From the NCBI GenBank assembly GCA_026391855.1, contig JAPLDE010000155.1, positions 1 to 64,000 on the forward strand: a DNA stretch of 64,000 bases. The letters run 5' to 3'. The notes under the pieces are model-generated. The model had not been told where the DNA came from. It worked only from the letters and a program-made list of their open reading frames with translations, and made no database searches. The first letter of the stretch is position 1; every line of letters starts with the position of its first letter. Both the position numbers and the translations under genes were made by a program. The DNA is from Bacteroidota bacterium. GTDB lineage: Bacteria > Bacteroidota > Bacteroidia > Bacteroidales > CAIXZF01. This document shows, piece by piece, positions 52,961 to 64,000 of the stretch.

Positions 52961-53677
52961 TTAATTAACTCGTTTAATTTTTATGATAACATTTTGGTGG
53001 GGTGAAAGTTTTTCGGTGATATCATTTACAAAGAAATAATTGTCGTTAAACAGCCTGGAAGAGTTCAATTCGAGAATGGCGTCAGACTCGATGAAGCTGA
53101 CCACCAGGTTGTTACCGGAACCGGCGTAGGGATTTCCCTTTTCATCGGTGGGTAATCCTTTAAAATGCCACAGGACTGGTTCCAGCGGAATGTTTTTGTA
53201 TTTATCCCAGATAAGAGTTTCCACCCTTTTTTCATGTTGTCCCAGACTGTCCGAATACTGCACACTGATTTCAAGCAGGTCTGGTTTGCTTTTTTTATGC
53301 CTTATTTTTTCAACCTGACTGGGATTTTTCGAATAAGTGGAATAGGGTGTGGTTTTCATACACCCGATGAGGGTCAGCGCTGCTTCGAACGTTACCGGAT
53401 TAATTTGAGTAATAAAGATGCTTTCGTGATTTTTTCCTCCGGGTGTCGAGATGACGACCTCGATCAGGCCCCTGCTCATGTTTACCTGGGCGGGAAAGGA
53501 AAAACAGTACCGGCATTGGTCGACGGTAACAAGCCCAAGGTTGAGCAGACAATGATCATCAGCGGTTGTAGCGGCCTGGTTTTGGGCAATGGAAACAAGA
53601 GGAATAAGGGAAGTGACAGGAAGAATGATGAAAAGAAAAAGGAAAATCATTGAATTTGGTCTGCAACCTGTCTTCAC
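52961..53677 (-). CDS. Exported YdjY-domain-like protein
   Basis: FPAQVNMSRGLIEVVISTPGGKNHESIFITQINPVTFEAALTLIG resembles the YdjY core; N-terminal signal. Confidence 0.6.
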   Translation of the reverse strand: MKTGCRPNSMIFLFLFIILPVTSLIPLVSIAQNQAATTADDHCLLNLGLVTVDQCRYCFSFPAQVNMSRGLIEVVISTPGGKNHESIFITQINPVTFEAALTLIGCMKTTPYSTYSKNPSQVEKIRHKKSKPDLLEISVQYSDSLGQHEKRVETLIWDKYKNIPLEPVLWHFKGLPTDEKGNPYAGSGNNLVVSFIESDAILELNSSRLFNDNYFFVNDITEKLSPHQNVIIKIKRVN

Positions 53678-53757
53678 TCCGGTCGGGGATTAATGGAAAA
53701 TAAAAAATTTTCCCGGTAAAGGTAGTCAACAGATAAACGCGGAGGGCGACCGGGATT

Positions 53758-54126
53758 TTAAATCCTGGACCTGGTTTTTACTCTTTCGTTATGGAGAAGG
53801 TATCCTTCCAGAATGACCAGCAGACAACCAGGGAAGGTAATACCGAATCCCACACCATAAGTGCCGGCACCTACTCCTGTGTTCATCAGGTGGATATAGT
53901 GAAGCACTCCGATGGCAATGATTATGAATGAAAGAAAGATAGGTGCTTTTTCCGAAAAGAAAAGCGATAACCCTGTTAGCAGGCCTAGTGCCAGAATAAG
54001 TAACCCGATGTCGGTGTTAAGCCCTGCTGTTGCACTGATTACTGAGGCTTCTCTCCAGGGCAGGAAGGAACTTAAAACGATCATGCACGCCCCTGTAAAA
54101 CCTATCCATTCAACTTTATTCTTCAT
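53758..54126 (-). CDS. Small multi-TM membrane protein of unknown function
   Basis: 122 aa with four predicted hydrophobic helices. Confidence 0.6.
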   Translation of the reverse strand: MKNKVEWIGFTGACMIVLSSFLPWREASVISATAGLNTDIGLLILALGLLTGLSLFFSEKAPIFLSFIIIAIGVLHYIHLMNTGVGAGTYGVGFGITFPGCLLVILEGYLLHNERVKTRSRI

Positions 54127-54378
54127 ATACTTCTTTTTTTCAGCATAAAAAAATCACGTTATCCTTCATTTTCAAGGCTGAGAAAAAAAATCTCTCCGAT
54201 TGAATGCTATTTGTTATATACGTTTGTCCATAAATAAGGTTCATTCCAAAAACAGGAAAATTTCCTAAAATGAATTCAAAGACAAAAATAGAAAAATACT
54301 TGAATTGAAAAACAAGAATATGAAGAAAAACCTTTTTATTTTTCAACATATTCATCAACAAAATGGAAAGGAACAGGA

Positions 54379-56121
54379 TCAGGGGGTATAGCTGGCGTCG
54401 ACGTCACCAAAACACTCGACCTTGATGTTTTGATCCAGGTTATTCCCGGCGACCTGGATGAGGGGTGTCTCTCCCGTCCAATCGCCTGAAACAAAGGAAT
54501 TTACCAACCCTACAAACCGTTTGGCTATCACCAGGGCGTCATTTGAGTTGACATAGGTTGAAGCATCCACATCAGCTGCCTGTAATGGCAAACCGCTCAA
54601 ATAGGTCATGCCCGTAAAATGTTTCAGAATAGCCAGGGCATCAACGGCATTCCCGCCACCCCAGGGTTTGTTTATAAGGGTCTTCAGACGGTAAGAACCA
54701 TTGGGAACATCTGAGAGTGAATAATGCCCTGTTGTATCGGTTTGTGTTTGGGCGAGGATGTTACCCTGCAGGTCAAGCAACTGAACAGTGATTCCTTTCA
54801 TTGCGGTATGGGCAGTGTTGTTATACTGCACATTACCCGCGATCTGAAAATGGGGTGGTCCAACCATCACGAAAACAGAATCAGTTCCTGAACAACCAAT
54901 GCTATCGGTGACAGTCAGATAATAAGTTGTAGGACCGGCCGGCAGTGCGACAGGGTCAGGAATGTTGGGATTACTGAGGCTGCCGGCTGGTGCCCAGGTA
55001 TAAAAATATGGTGAACTTCCTCCGGTGACCATTGCCTGAAGAAGTGCCGGCTGACCTGTCACAACGGATGTGTCCTGGCCTGCATCGACTTCAGGGCTCA
55101 GTCTGATAATAACCAGGGTGTTGGCCATCCGGGTAAGGCCTTGTGAGTCGGTTATGGTAACAGAATAAATATTGCTGGCAGGAGGGCTGATCTGTATCGC
55201 GGGGGTCGTTTGCCCGTCGCTCCACAGATAGGTGTATGGCGGCGTTCCACCATTGAGGGTTACCCCAAGTTGCACCGTTTCACCCTGACAAATCTGGTAA
55301 GAAATAGGCATAGCCGCCGTAAACATCGTCCTGATTGAATCATAGTAAAGCACGGTGGTAGCCATTCCTTCTACTGTGATCTCAATGATGGGAAGGCCTT
55401 TATTATCGGCCATCCATTTATATTCGGTGTAATTACGGTTGATCGGGACACCCATTGAAAGGGAGTCAATATAAATGCTGTCATATTCCGATACCACCGA
55501 CTTAACCCTTATGCTCGGAAAACTTCCGAAAGGAGTGGTTACCGTTCCCCAGCCATCCACATGGTTCACCCTGTGACGGGATGTGGAAAGATAACCATAG
55601 CCGGCCAGGTTCAGCGAAAAGGTGGAGGTAGATGAATCAGTTGTGCCTACTGTCAACGGAAACCTGAACAGTATGTCAGGGGTATTGTATTTGATAGGGA
55701 TGGTAAGCCCGTTCAGGGTTATGCCTACCCCCGAAAAACCATAAATTGTATTGGTTTCACGAAAAAAGGAATATACATCTGTGAGGGTGACCCCGCCTAA
55801 TGAATCAAAACTGCCCCCGGGTGAAGCAATGGTTGCCTTGTTGGGATCAAACGGTAAATTGAAAACCAACTGGTAAGTTACCGGTGTGGTGGAAACAGCC
55901 ACATAATTATCTACCTGTTGACTTACCCAGTCAAGGGTGGAAAAATCCCAGGTAAAATTTGTACCACTTGTTTGATAGTCAAGGTTATACATTGAATATG
56001 TCTTCGATCTTCTCATGGAATCACCCACATTGGGCATATCATTCCGGTTTATGGTGATCTGTGCCAAACTATTGAAAATCAATCCGAACAGAGCTAATGA
56101 TAAAACGATTATCTTTTTCAT
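54379..56121 (-). CDS. Secreted protein with PKD/SprB-like repeats, SdrD/CnaB-like segment and C-terminal dockerin-like repeats
   Basis: Signal peptide; GGTPPYTYLWSDGQTTPAIQISPPASNIYSVTITDSQG; GNAVDALAILKHFTGM...AADVDASTYVNSNDALVIAKRFVGL; C-term CFGDVDASYTP. Confidence 0.78.
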   Translation of the reverse strand: MKKIIVLSLALFGLIFNSLAQITINRNDMPNVGDSMRRSKTYSMYNLDYQTSGTNFTWDFSTLDWVSQQVDNYVAVSTTPVTYQLVFNLPFDPNKATIASPGGSFDSLGGVTLTDVYSFFRETNTIYGFSGVGITLNGLTIPIKYNTPDILFRFPLTVGTTDSSTSTFSLNLAGYGYLSTSRHRVNHVDGWGTVTTPFGSFPSIRVKSVVSEYDSIYIDSLSMGVPINRNYTEYKWMADNKGLPIIEITVEGMATTVLYYDSIRTMFTAAMPISYQICQGETVQLGVTLNGGTPPYTYLWSDGQTTPAIQISPPASNIYSVTITDSQGLTRMANTLVIIRLSPEVDAGQDTSVVTGQPALLQAMVTGGSSPYFYTWAPAGSLSNPNIPDPVALPAGPTTYYLTVTDSIGCSGTDSVFVMVGPPHFQIAGNVQYNNTAHTAMKGITVQLLDLQGNILAQTQTDTTGHYSLSDVPNGSYRLKTLINKPWGGGNAVDALAILKHFTGMTYLSGLPLQAADVDASTYVNSNDALVIAKRFVGLVNSFVSGDWTGETPLIQVAGNNLDQNIKVECFGDVDASYTP

Positions 56122-56304
56122 GATAACTGATTTGTTTTTTCAAACCTACATATAATTTTATTAGAAATCAAGTCCCGGTTTAGCCCGAAGGGTGTTGGTA
56201 TAAATAAACTGTACTGATAAGTTGTTGGTATTAAATAAGATGCATGTATTTTTTAGAATCCTTTTTTAGGTTTCACCCGGATGATCTTATTCAAGAGAAT
56301 ATTG

Positions 56305-56312
56305 TAATTTTG
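56305..56312 (+). promoter_or_regulatory. Putative -7 box TAATTTTG upstream of ribBA
   Basis: TAnnTTTG 13 nt before in-frame ATG 56325; argues against the ORF-track start at 56244. Confidence 0.5.
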
Positions 56313-56324
56313 CATACTAAAATA

Positions 56325-57557
56325 ATGCAGGGAGTAATTATGGTGGTTGAGCGCAAACTGGATTTGATCGAGGAAGCCATTGCTGAATTTCGTCAGGGTA
56401 AGGTTATCATTGTAGTAGATGATGAGGACCGTGAGAATGAGGGTGATTTTATAACGGCAGCAGAGACCATCACCCCTGAGATAGTTAATTTCATGGCCAT
56501 GCACGGAAGAGGGCTGATATGCACGCCTTTGACTGAAGACCGGTGTGAATCGCTTGAGTTAGAGCTCATGGTAAGCAGGAACACATCTCTTCATGAGACT
56601 CCTTTCACCGTTTCTGTTGACTTGCTTGGGAATGGTTGTACCACAGGGATTTCGACCAGTGACCGGGCAAAAACAATAAGGGCTCTTGCAGATCCGGCAA
56701 CTGTTCCGGGAGATCTGGGCAGACCCGGACATATCTTTCCCCTGAAAGCCAAGATGGCAGGTGTGCTTAGAAGAGCAGGGCATACAGAAGCCACTATTGA
56801 CATGGCAAGGTTAGCCGGATTTTTTCCGGCCGGAGCCCTGGTAGAGATCATGAATGAGGATGGCAGCATGGCCAGGTTACCTGATCTGTTTAAGATTGCA
56901 GATAAGTTCGGGTTAAAAATCATTTCGATCAAGGATCTGATCGCTTATCGCCTTAGGAATGAAAGCCTTATACAACGGTTGAACACTGTTGAACTGCCTA
57001 CTCAGTATGGATATTTTAAGCTGACTGATTATAGGCAGACCACCAACGGTATGGTTCACCTGGCTTTAGTAAAAGGGACCTGGCAACCTGATGAACCCAT
57101 ACTGGTCAGGGTTCATTCCTCCTGTGTGACAGGAGATATCTTTGGTTCACATCGTTGCGACTGCGGTGAACAACTGCATGCTTCGATGGAACTGGTTGAA
57201 AAAGCAGGGAAGGGGATCATCATATACATGAATCAGGAAGGACGGGGGATTGGACTGGTGAATAAACTGAAAGCCTATCATCTCCAGGATCTTGGCAGGG
57301 ATACCATTGAAGCCAATGTTGAACTAGGTTTCAAACCGGATGAGCGGGATTATGGAATAGGTGCGCAGATCCTTCGCGACCTGGGTGCGGCAAAAATCCA
57401 CCTGATTTCAAACAACCCGACAAAAAAAGCCGGTTTGTCGGGATATGGTATAGAGATCCTGGACAACATCCCGTTGAAAATAAAGCCTAACAAACACAAT
57501 ATCAAGTATCTGACTACCAAGAAGGAAAAAATGGGCCATGACCTGGAATTGGATTAA
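56325..57557 (+). CDS. ribBA: Bifunctional 3,4-dihydroxy-2-butanone-4-phosphate synthase / GTP cyclohydrolase II
   Basis: [78 protein letters not shown]. Confidence 0.96.
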   Translation: MQGVIMVVERKLDLIEEAIAEFRQGKVIIVVDDEDRENEGDFITAAETITPEIVNFMAMHGRGLICTPLTEDRCESLELELMVSRNTSLHETPFTVSVDLLGNGCTTGISTSDRAKTIRALADPATVPGDLGRPGHIFPLKAKMAGVLRRAGHTEATIDMARLAGFFPAGALVEIMNEDGSMARLPDLFKIADKFGLKIISIKDLIAYRLRNESLIQRLNTVELPTQYGYFKLTDYRQTTNGMVHLALVKGTWQPDEPILVRVHSSCVTGDIFGSHRCDCGEQLHASMELVEKAGKGIIIYMNQEGRGIGLVNKLKAYHLQDLGRDTIEANVELGFKPDERDYGIGAQILRDLGAAKIHLISNNPTKKAGLSGYGIEILDNIPLKIKPNKHNIKYLTTKKEKMGHDLELD

Positions 57558-57588
57558 AGACCCATGCTTTTATTTGTTATCATGTGTT

Positions 57589-60500
57589 CTAGTCAGGCAG
57601 GTTATCAGGTATTTTTGGGTTTGATTTTTTCCTTTTCCTGAATAATTCTGCCAGGTCATCAAATTCTTTTCTAAAAAAGATACCTACTCCCTGTGTATAA
57701 GGAGCATTATTTTCAAATAATGAAACATTGTTGGACTTATTAAAGGCCTTTACCCTGAAACGGCCGTCATCAGTCAGCTTCACTTCGATTTTTACATCAC
57801 CGACAATATTACTGGCATTTTGCTGGGTGGTACCTGGGTTTTTTGTGGCGGCCGCGTATCCGAAATTGCCGTCTATTGTCACTCTTTCGTCAAATAACTG
57901 GGTGGAAAGGGCCACGGTTAGCTCATCGCTGGTGAGCCGGTCACCCGGTTTGTAGTTTACTCCGACGTCGAAATCATTGCTGATCTGCGAAAGCCAGCTG
58001 TTCAGCTGACTCGATAATATGTCCCAGGAGGAGTTTCCAACACTGGCATTAAAATCGAGCTGATTGCTCCTTTCAATGGGTTTAAACTGCCTGAGGACCA
58101 GCAGGAATATCATCTGCTCGCTCATTTGCTGCTGGTTATTGGTATCGATCTGGGCGGATCCTTTTCGCTGGTGGCAATTTTAAAGGTTAGTTCCGGGTTG
58201 AACAAGTTTCCCTTCAGATCGATAATGCACCGGATCGGGATCTTTTTCTTCAGGTTTTGAAGCTGATCGGCGCTAAGCCTGAGACCGGTAAGGGGGACAT
58301 CGATCACATACTGGGCCCGCAGATCAAGCTGGGTATCATATGGATCACCTGAAAACATGATGGTTCCTCCCTGCTGGATCTCAAAATAGCGGTTAATAAC
58401 ATTCTGGAGGGTAAAAAGGAAAGAACCGTCTTTTACGCGGTAATCCCCGTAGATATTGAACTGACCCCTGGTATTAAGTAAAAGTTTCAGTTTTCCTGAG
58501 CCTGTTGTCTTGATATTGCCCATGTCGAAAGGCATAAAGATCTTGATGGATGCATCCGGAGTTACGTTAAGATCGAAATTCACCCCGATACCCGTATCAT
58601 CCACCAGCTGCTGATGGAGCCGGTGGACGGTATCGGTCCTGGCATTGGTAAAGGTAATAAAGGCGTTTTCAGATACATCCATTGTAGTATTAATAGGCAG
58701 GTAAACCTGGGTGCCTTTACAGGTTTTAGCTGTAATATCGATAACAATATTATCAACCGGACCATGAATGTGGACATTCCCTGAGGCAAAACCTCTTCCG
58801 TAAAACAGGTCATTGTCTGCTCTTTCTGTATTCAAAACCAGGGTATTATTTGGTTTCACGGTAATGTCAACCCTGAAACGGTAGAAATAATCATGGTAGA
58901 TCTTACCCTCAATAGTAGCTTTATTACCCAATGAATCATAGGCTACCAATTCGTTCAACCCGATAAAATTTCTGCCGAATTCAACCTCATTGCTGAAAGA
59001 ATATTCAGTGTTCAGGTAATCGATCCGGATGAGGCCTCTTTTCACATTGACCTTACCGGTGAGTACAGGTTTTGCAAAACTCCCTTTTAAAGTAAGGTCA
59101 CCAGTGGCATACCCGGTAAATTTGGAGGTGAAGGCCGACAGGAAATTGGAGATGGTCCTCAGTTTAAAGTCACTGATCTTAATATTGAAATCCAGGTTGT
59201 TATCCCTTTTATCGGGATAATAATATCCATCCAGCTGAAGGGGTTTGCTTTCACCTATATTTCCTCTGTAAATGATATCAACCCTGGCATACACCGCCTT
59301 CATATCCGGTATCCAATTGGTTGAAATGACGGCGTTCCCCAATTTGTCTTTATTGAAAGCCAGCCCATGAACGGTCAGGTTAGTGCTGATAATTGGTATT
59401 TTCATCAGGTTCCTTACTTCGATCTTACCGCTTATTAACCCATCAAAATCAACATCCTGGTCAAGGGTAAGAATATCAAAATTTGACAAGTCGAAGCCAT
59501 CAAGGCTGATATCCATCGGTTTCTGGGGATCAGGGGAAATTTCACCATCCAGCTTTATTTTTTCGGAACCACTTACAAACAGCAGGTTGTCGATCCGGAT
59601 GGAGGTGGAGTCAATAGTAACCAAATTGTTATCAGGAATGATCCAGAGGGAATCGTTAACGATGGTTTTGGATGGGTTGAAATGAAACCGGTATATATCA
59701 TGCTGAATGAGTGAGAGATAACCCTTAAGGTCGCCGGAGTTTTTAACTTTTTGATTCTCGTTCTGCCAGTTCACAGAGAAACTGACCGTGTCATTTCCAG
59801 CTTTGGATTCCAGAACTAATCTGTCGAGCCCAAGGCTGTCGGACAGGTCAAGGTGTTCGCAGGCTGTTTTAATACCCATCTTTCCGGCAGAGAAAGATGC
59901 GTCCATTGACCAGCCGGACAGGTGGACCCCGCTGACGTCAATCCAACCTGCATCAGCGTGGAAGGCAGTGATGTTTTCTGATGGATTATACGTGCCGTGC
60001 AACTCGGATCGCGGGGCCAGCTTAACAATAGGCAGGAACATCCGAGAGAAAGGGTCGGTGTTTTTAAGAAGGGCTTTGAAAACAAACCGGGGATTGTTTT
60101 TCACAGGTTCAAGGTTCTGATTCCGGAAAAGAGCAGGGAGGTAGCCGGCTATCATGTTTTTGAAAGAAGGGAGAATTTCCTCCCAGGTAAACGATCCGTT
60201 CAGGGAGGCATCCACAAAATCGGAATTCAGCAGGATGTTTTTTGCACCGTTTTCTACCGGCGTGACACTAAAATCCATTCTGTTCATAAAATACCGGGAG
60301 CGGTTCATCCTGAATGTTGTTGAATCGAGTCGAAGTGACCCGGTAATGCTGTCAGGGTCGATACCCTCAACATGAGCAGTGAGATTAGTGGCTATACTCA
60401 TGACTGAATCGCTGTGTGTGAGGTTTAAGCTGTTCAGGGAGGCATTTTTAATGAGGGCTGTAAAATCGAAAACGGGATGGATTTTATTCAGGTTGACCGA

Positions 60501-62048
60501 GCCGTCGAAATCCATTTCCAGGCGGTTGTCCCTCACCATCAGGTTCCCGCTGAAGGTCCTGTTGATGAATCCGCCTGAAATCCTGACTTCCCTGAAATTG
60601 TTGTTTTTGAAGTAGATGGAGTCGATTATCCCGTCAATGTTCAGGATGAGGTTATCCAGGCTGAGACCTGAACCGGTGAGGGTTGCCTCAAGATTACATT
60701 TGCCCAGGTCTTTCTGTCCCAACAGCTGGCCGATATTGAATTCTTTGGCTTTAACGTTACCGCTGTATTCAATGTTTCCTTCCTTTGCATTGCTTTTTAG
60801 AGAAAGGTCAGTGAAAACAGAACCGATCTCTGAATTAAACTGGGCATAGGAAACAAAATCATTGAAAAACCCGGTAAAATTTCCTTTTACCCTGATGTTT
60901 CCCATTTGCACTATTTGTTCAGGAACAGAGAGTTTTGCTCCGCCCGGAAGACTGATGTTGTTCAGATCGTAATGGGTTGTGTTGAACTCTTTAATCACAA
61001 GCTGAATAAAGGTTTCCTCAATATCTGGCAATCCTTTGAGCCGGATATTGCCTCTGAATCGGGTAAAGGTCCCATACTCGAACCTGAAATCTTTCATTTT
61101 CAGGTTATTAATCTTGCCTTCCACCTCTCCGTCGATGATCAGGTGCTCCTCCATCCCCTTCATTTCCGGGACAAAATACACCAGGTCTTTCATATCAACA
61201 TCAGAAGGCAACAAGTAGGCCTTTATATCAACTTTATCAACAAAATCATTAAAGTCAGCCAGTTCATCAAACCTGAAAGAGAGGTCTGTTTCGATATTTG
61301 AATAGGTTGTACGAAGATTGAAATCTTTAAGTGTAATTTGTTTTGAGGAAAAAAAGACCGCAGCATTCATCTTCACTATCCTGAACCCGCTTTTATCAAT
61401 CAATGCGACCTGTTCGATCCTTGTCGTAATAGTATCGTTGTTGATAGTGATATCCTTGAGAATGAGGTTGATATGATTCAGGTCCAGGTGGGCTACATTC
61501 ACTCCTTTCAAAGTATCGGGCTGATGGGCATCATTCAGACGGAACCGGGAGTCTCTCAGGCTAACCCCTTTTACATAAACTTTCCATGGTTTGCGGTTGG
61601 GATTAGTGGTGGTATCGGAAGATGCAAAATAATGCAGAAGGTATTGGATATTATAGGTACTGTCGGTCATTTTTCGGTTAAGCGAAAAGAAGGCCCGATC
61701 GAGCGTGATGCTGTTTATATTAAGGTCATGTCTGCGATAGTGCAGCTTGTCGACATCCAGAATGATCTTTGGTGCAAAAAGCAGGGTGTCATGGTCCTGA
61801 CCCCCCACGTAAACTCCTTCCAGCACCACATCCAGAAACCAAGAAACATCAATTCCGGTGATGTGGATATCTGTTTTCAGTTCCTTTGAGAGATAAGTGG
61901 TAACTTTTCCGGCTAAGTAGGTCTGGACATTTTTAGTCCGGAGGAAGCCATACAGGATCAATGGCAGGATAACCACGAAAAACAGCAGGATCAGGCTCAA
62001 AATGACCCATCGTTTTCTGATCAGCTTATTTATGGGTACTTTTGCCAA
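57589..62048 (-). pseudogene. TamB-like translocation/assembly module, split into two frames near 58125-58150
   Basis: 58122-62048: N-terminal TM plus long beta-rich AsmA/TamB-like repeats ending IDLKGNLFNPELTFKIATSEKDP; the C-terminal TamB segment resumes in another frame as SAQIDTNNQQQMSEQMIFLLVLRQFKP...LFRKRKKSNPKIPDNLPD*; start codon appears to be TTG. Confidence 0.85.
62037..62044 (+). promoter_or_regulatory. Putative -7 box TACTTTTG for tsaD, lying inside the divergent tamB 5' end
   Basis: TAnnTTTG 17 nt upstream of a GTG at 62062. Confidence 0.45.
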
Positions 62049-62061
62049 GTTAAAAACAGAA

Positions 62062-63078
62062 GTGTTGGTTTATATACTGGGAATAGAATCTTCTTGTGAT
62101 GACACAGCGGCTGCGATAACGGGAGACACCAAAATCCTTGCCAACATCATTGCAAATCAGCAAATACACAGGCATTTCGGTGGTGTGGTCCCCGAATGGG
62201 CGTCCCGGGCTCACCAGCAAAACATCATCCCCGTGGTTGAGGTTGCACTTCAACAGGCTAATATAAGCAAAGATCAGTTGCATGCCATTGCGTTTACCAG
62301 GGGGCCGGGTTTACTCGGGTCATTATTGGTTGGTACGTCATTTGCCAAAGCATTTTCGCTGGGTTTAGATATTCCACTTATTGATGTTGACCATCTCCAG
62401 GCCCATATTCTGGCTCATTTTATTCAAAAAGAGGACCGGCAAAACACCATGCCGGCATTTCCTTTCCTGTGTCTGACCGTCTCCGGTGGTCACACTCAAA
62501 TTGTCCTGGTAACCGGTCATTTTGAAATGAAGATCATTGGTCATACATTAGATGATGCTGCCGGCGAAACATTTGACAAGGCGGCAAAAATCATGGGCTT
62601 ACCATACCCCGGCGGCCCTGTGATAGATCAGTTGGCCATGGAAGGAAACCCGAATGCTTTCTCGTTTTCCGAATCAAACATTCCCGGTTTGAACTATAGT
62701 TTCAGCGGACTGAAAACCAGCTTTCTGTATTTTTTACGGGATCAGCTGAAAAAAGATGCCGGTTTCATTGAAAATAATAAGGCAGACCTGAGTGCTTCTA
62801 TCCAGCATTGTATCGTTAACTCCCTGCTGAAAAAGCTGATCATGGCTTCCCGGCAGACGGGAATCAGAGAAATTGCCATTTCCGGGGGCGTCTCGGCAAA
62901 CTCCTACCTGCAACAGATGCTTCGTAAAACAGGGGAAGAAATGGGCTGGAAGATTTTTATTCCTGCCTTCAGCTATTCTACGGATAATGCGGCAATGGTT
63001 GCTGTTACAGGATATTTTAAGTACCTGAAGGGCGATTTTTGCGGCCTTGACCTCGTCCCTTATTCAAGACAGGGTTAG
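62062..63078 (+). CDS. tsaD: tRNA N6-adenosine threonylcarbamoyltransferase TsaD
   Basis: YILGIESSCDDTAAAI; HFGGVVPEWASRAHQQNIIPVVE; GGHTQIVLV; ISGGVSANSYL; start uncertain (GTG 62062 or ATG 62032). Confidence 0.95.
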   Translation: MLVYILGIESSCDDTAAAITGDTKILANIIANQQIHRHFGGVVPEWASRAHQQNIIPVVEVALQQANISKDQLHAIAFTRGPGLLGSLLVGTSFAKAFSLGLDIPLIDVDHLQAHILAHFIQKEDRQNTMPAFPFLCLTVSGGHTQIVLVTGHFEMKIIGHTLDDAAGETFDKAAKIMGLPYPGGPVIDQLAMEGNPNAFSFSESNIPGLNYSFSGLKTSFLYFLRDQLKKDAGFIENNKADLSASIQHCIVNSLLKKLIMASRQTGIREIAISGGVSANSYLQQMLRKTGEEMGWKIFIPAFSYSTDNAAMVAVTGYFKYLKGDFCGLDLVPYSRQG

Positions 63079-63221
63079 GTTTTGAGTGTAAGGTTGAAAA
63101 AATAATCAATACAACATTAAACCTTTTGCCATTACCACCATCCAATATTCCAAACTCCTTTCACAAAAAAAAGTTTGATCGCTAAGCTGAAAGATCTGTA
63201 CGCCAATAACTTGCTTTGCTT

Positions 63222-63773
63222 ATGCCCTTCCCAACAGATCCGGAGTTGATAAACTATCTTCGGGACCCCGAAAGACTCAATGAAGGTTTCCGGCTGCTTT
63301 TACAGAAGTACCAGCAGCGAATCTACTGGCAAATACGTAGAATGGTCCTTTCGCATGAGGATACAGATGACATCGTCCAGAATGTTTTCCTGAAGGTCTT
63401 CAAGCACATACATAACTTCAGGGAAGACTCCTCTCTGTTTACCTGGATCTACAGGATCACGGTCAATGAAACCCTTAACTTCCTGAAAACCAAAAGACGG
63501 TATACTTTTTTTTCGTTCGACAGTATGTCTCATCAATTAAACGAACAACTTGCAGAAAATCAACATTTTACAGGGTCACAGATCCAGCAGAAACTCCAGA
63601 AGGCTATCCTTTCGTTGCCTGATAAACAACGACTGGTTTTCAATATGAAATACTTTGATGAGAACCTTACTTTTGAGGATTTGTCAGCTATACTTGACAC
63701 TTCCGTGGGAGGTTTAAAAGCTTCTTATCATCATGCCGTAAAAAAAATTGAAAAAAGAATGAAGGAAGAATAA
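63222..63773 (+). CDS. ECF-type RNA polymerase sigma-70 factor
   Basis: HEDTDDIVQNVFLKVFKHIHNFREDSSLFTWIYRITVNETLNFLKTKRR; LSLPDKQRLVFNMKYFDENLTFEDLSAILDTSVGGLKASYHHAVKKI. Confidence 0.93.
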   Translation: MPFPTDPELINYLRDPERLNEGFRLLLQKYQQRIYWQIRRMVLSHEDTDDIVQNVFLKVFKHIHNFREDSSLFTWIYRITVNETLNFLKTKRRYTFFSFDSMSHQLNEQLAENQHFTGSQIQQKLQKAILSLPDKQRLVFNMKYFDENLTFEDLSAILDTSVGGLKASYHHAVKKIEKRMKEE

Positions 63774-63817
63774 ACCTTTTTGGTTGAGGAGCATCTAATA
63801 CTTTGTATTACGGAACC

Positions 63818-64000
63818 ATGAAATATATCAAGCATACGCGGACAGACCAGGTGAAAGAAATCAATAAAAAAGTGAATTCTCTTCTGGATAACAGACAGCT
63901 GAGAGAAAACCCTTTTTCAGTGCCGGAAAATTATTTTGAGAAGTTGCCGCAACGGATAGAATCCAGGCTGAAAGAAGCAGGAAGGATAACGACGGAGGTC
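63818..64000 (+). CDS. Partial ORF downstream of ECF sigma (uncharacterised, possibly regulatory partner)
   Basis: MKYIKHTRTDQVKEINKKVNSLLDNRQLRENPFSVPENYFEKLPQRIESRLKEAGRITTEV... open to window end. Confidence 0.6.
   Translation, partial: MKYIKHTRTDQVKEINKKVNSLLDNRQLRENPFSVPENYFEKLPQRIESRLKEAGRITTEV

Noticed and set aside
56122-56325. FMN riboswitch upstream of ribBA
   Set aside because: No RFN-element consensus visible; a -7 box close to the ATG leaves no room for a long leader.

Overview
This 64 kb window looks like a Bacteroidota (Bacteroidales-like) chromosome or MAG contig. It carries TAnnTTTG-type -7 boxes, T9SS type A and type B C-terminal sorting domains, ParC/RpoD/BatA/TamB proteins of Bacteroidota type, and a futalosine-pathway MqnA. 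Most of it is core gene content: gdhA, parC, flavodiiron protein, split transketolase, tonB, ychF, pmm, mltG, dapF, degP/htrA, rpoD, gap, pyrG, yidC, mqnA, ribBA, tamB, tsaD and an ECF sigma factor. It also holds large secreted proteins. I saw no rRNA, no convincing tRNA, no CRISPR array, no prophage and no transposase. The main unusual observations are: (1) four places (BatA/parC, dapF, pyrG, tamB) where conserved protein segments are joined out of frame with conserved sequence missing between them, which means either assembly collapse or repeated micro-deletions; (2) several unrelated short-period or palindromic repeats that start at, or supply, stop codons and fill intergenic spacers, plus a 63-nt minisatellite carried in frame inside a MurU-like nucleotidyltransferase; (3) a RelE/ParE-like toxin that is full length only if a -1 shift occurs at a perfect A AAA AAC slippery heptamer, or if one A is missing from the assembly; (4) a >1450-aa secreted protein whose N-terminal lysyl-endopeptidase-like domain keeps the Ser motif but appears to have lost His and Asp; (5) an AmgK-like kinase fused to a RapZ C-terminal domain next to MurU; (6) an exported MEMO-AMMECR1 fusion; (7) a vWA protein between the two transketolase halves; (8) an exported prenyltransferase-repeat protein paired with a YdjY-like protein. 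All family calls come from reading motifs, with no database search.
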